Source: Planctomycetota bacterium (GTDB lineage Bacteria > Planctomycetota > Phycisphaerae > WQYP01). From it: DNA of 5,374 nt. Where the stretch lies: assembly GCA_021826605.1 (NCBI GenBank), contig JAKAZF010000243.1, positions 1-5,374 on the forward strand. Reading direction: 5' to 3'. The stretch's first letter is position 1, and each line of letters opens with the position of its first letter. The notes beneath the pieces were generated by a model. The model made no database searches. It had not been told where the DNA came from and saw nothing but the letters and a program-made list of their open reading frames with translations. Shown here piece by piece: positions 5,120 to 5,374 of the stretch. A program made the translations under genes and the position numbers.

Positions 5120-5374
5120 CTGCGCCAACCTGTAAGGCATAAAAAAGCGTTATGCCCCGGGGAGTATCGCCGAGTTTGTCCGCGTGGTGCGGGAATATGG
5201 CGCCAGTGGCCGGAAAAAGAACATTTGCCTGCCGGGAAAACCGATGGATTGTGCCGGCTGCCAACCGCGAAATGATCACCCGGTGCCGCAAGGCATGTGG
5301 TTCCCGGTGCGTGGCGGATTGTTCGGGCTGTTATGCCGTTCTTTCCTCCAAAAGCCACGCTGGCAGAGGCGAAG
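5120..5374. other. Region downstream of GH127 without a supported gene
   Basis: Apart from the hairpin, this GC-rich stretch is open in several frames. On the plus strand one frame runs from 5136 to the window end (containing SIAEFVRVVREYGASGRKKN), with third codon positions about two-thirds G/C, but it has no ATG near its beginning and no placed ribosome binding site. A second plus frame starts at ATG 5152 and also runs off the end with low-complexity, Cys/Arg-rich translation. A minus-strand frame of 80 codons covers 5116-5358. None matches a family I know. The first could be a 5'-truncated gene or gene remnant. Confidence 0.3.
5136..5156 (+). terminator. Weak hairpin after the GH127 gene, possible terminator
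   Basis: GGCATAA (5136-5142) and TTATGCC (5150-5156) form a 7-bp stem with a 7-nt loop, 17 nt after the stop codon. It lacks a U tract: the following bases are CCGGGGAG. If it ends transcription it is not a classical intrinsic terminator. A separate 16-bp perfect palindrome (5108-5123) spans the stop codon just upstream and may contribute. Confidence 0.25.

Noticed and set aside
5143..5160. Resemblance of AAGCGTTATGCCC to an integron attC core
   Set aside because: The GTTATGC does not fit GTTRRRY, no matching inverse core is present, and there is no integrase or cassette array.
5116..5358. Minus-strand 80-codon frame after the GH127 gene
   Set aside because: Its translation is rich in Gly, Arg and His without a motif, it overlaps the GH127 stop codon, and it competes with equally open plus-strand frames.

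Overview
The window holds four protein-coding regions arranged around one divergent intergenic region. The organism is most likely a bacterium of the Planctomycetota/Verrucomicrobiota type, perhaps Phycisphaerae-like. This is inferred from three things: moderately GC-rich DNA, secreted proteins with PEP-CTERM sorting tails, and a Tat-exported GH127-type glycosidase with a DUF6805 tail. No rRNA or other phylogenetic marker is present, so the assignment is tentative.

Layout, left to right. (1) Positions 1-486, minus strand: the N-terminal 162 codons of an SPFH/stomatin-like protein of the YdjI (COG4260) type, cut by the window edge. (2) Positions 487-627: a strong 13-bp hairpin that looks like the terminator of the next operon. 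A good sigma70-like promoter for the SPFH gene sits directly beside it, so the SPFH mRNA may begin with that hairpin. (3) Positions 628-2235, minus strand: a two-gene operon of small, secreted, Ser/Thr-rich proteins with exosortase sorting tails. The promoter-proximal protein has a canonical PEP tail. The distal one has a PLPG variant. They look like distant paralogues. (4) Positions 2236-2647: the divergent intergenic region, with a convincing minus-strand promoter, a foldable leader of about 140 nt, a possible 34-codon leader ORF, and four copies of the hexamer ATAACC/GGTTAT. (5) Positions 2648-5119, plus strand: an 823-residue GH127-type (DUF1680) beta-L-arabinofuranosidase with its Zn-thiolate active-site residues intact, a twin-arginine signal and a C-terminal DUF6805 domain. 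(6) Positions 5120-5374: a weak hairpin, then sequence open in several frames with no gene I can support.

How the parts may fit: the PEP-CTERM proteins would be exported by Sec and processed by an exosortase, which is not in this window. The arabinofuranosidase would be exported folded by Tat and would trim beta-L-arabinofuranosyl residues from plant or algal glycans. The divergent layout and the repeated hexamer allow co-regulation, but nothing here proves a functional link. I do not see a clearly new defence, mobile or RNA system. The most unusual items are the overlapping promoter/terminator at 515-590, the structured leader with its small ORF, the repeated hexamers, and the additional cysteines around the glycosidase zinc site.
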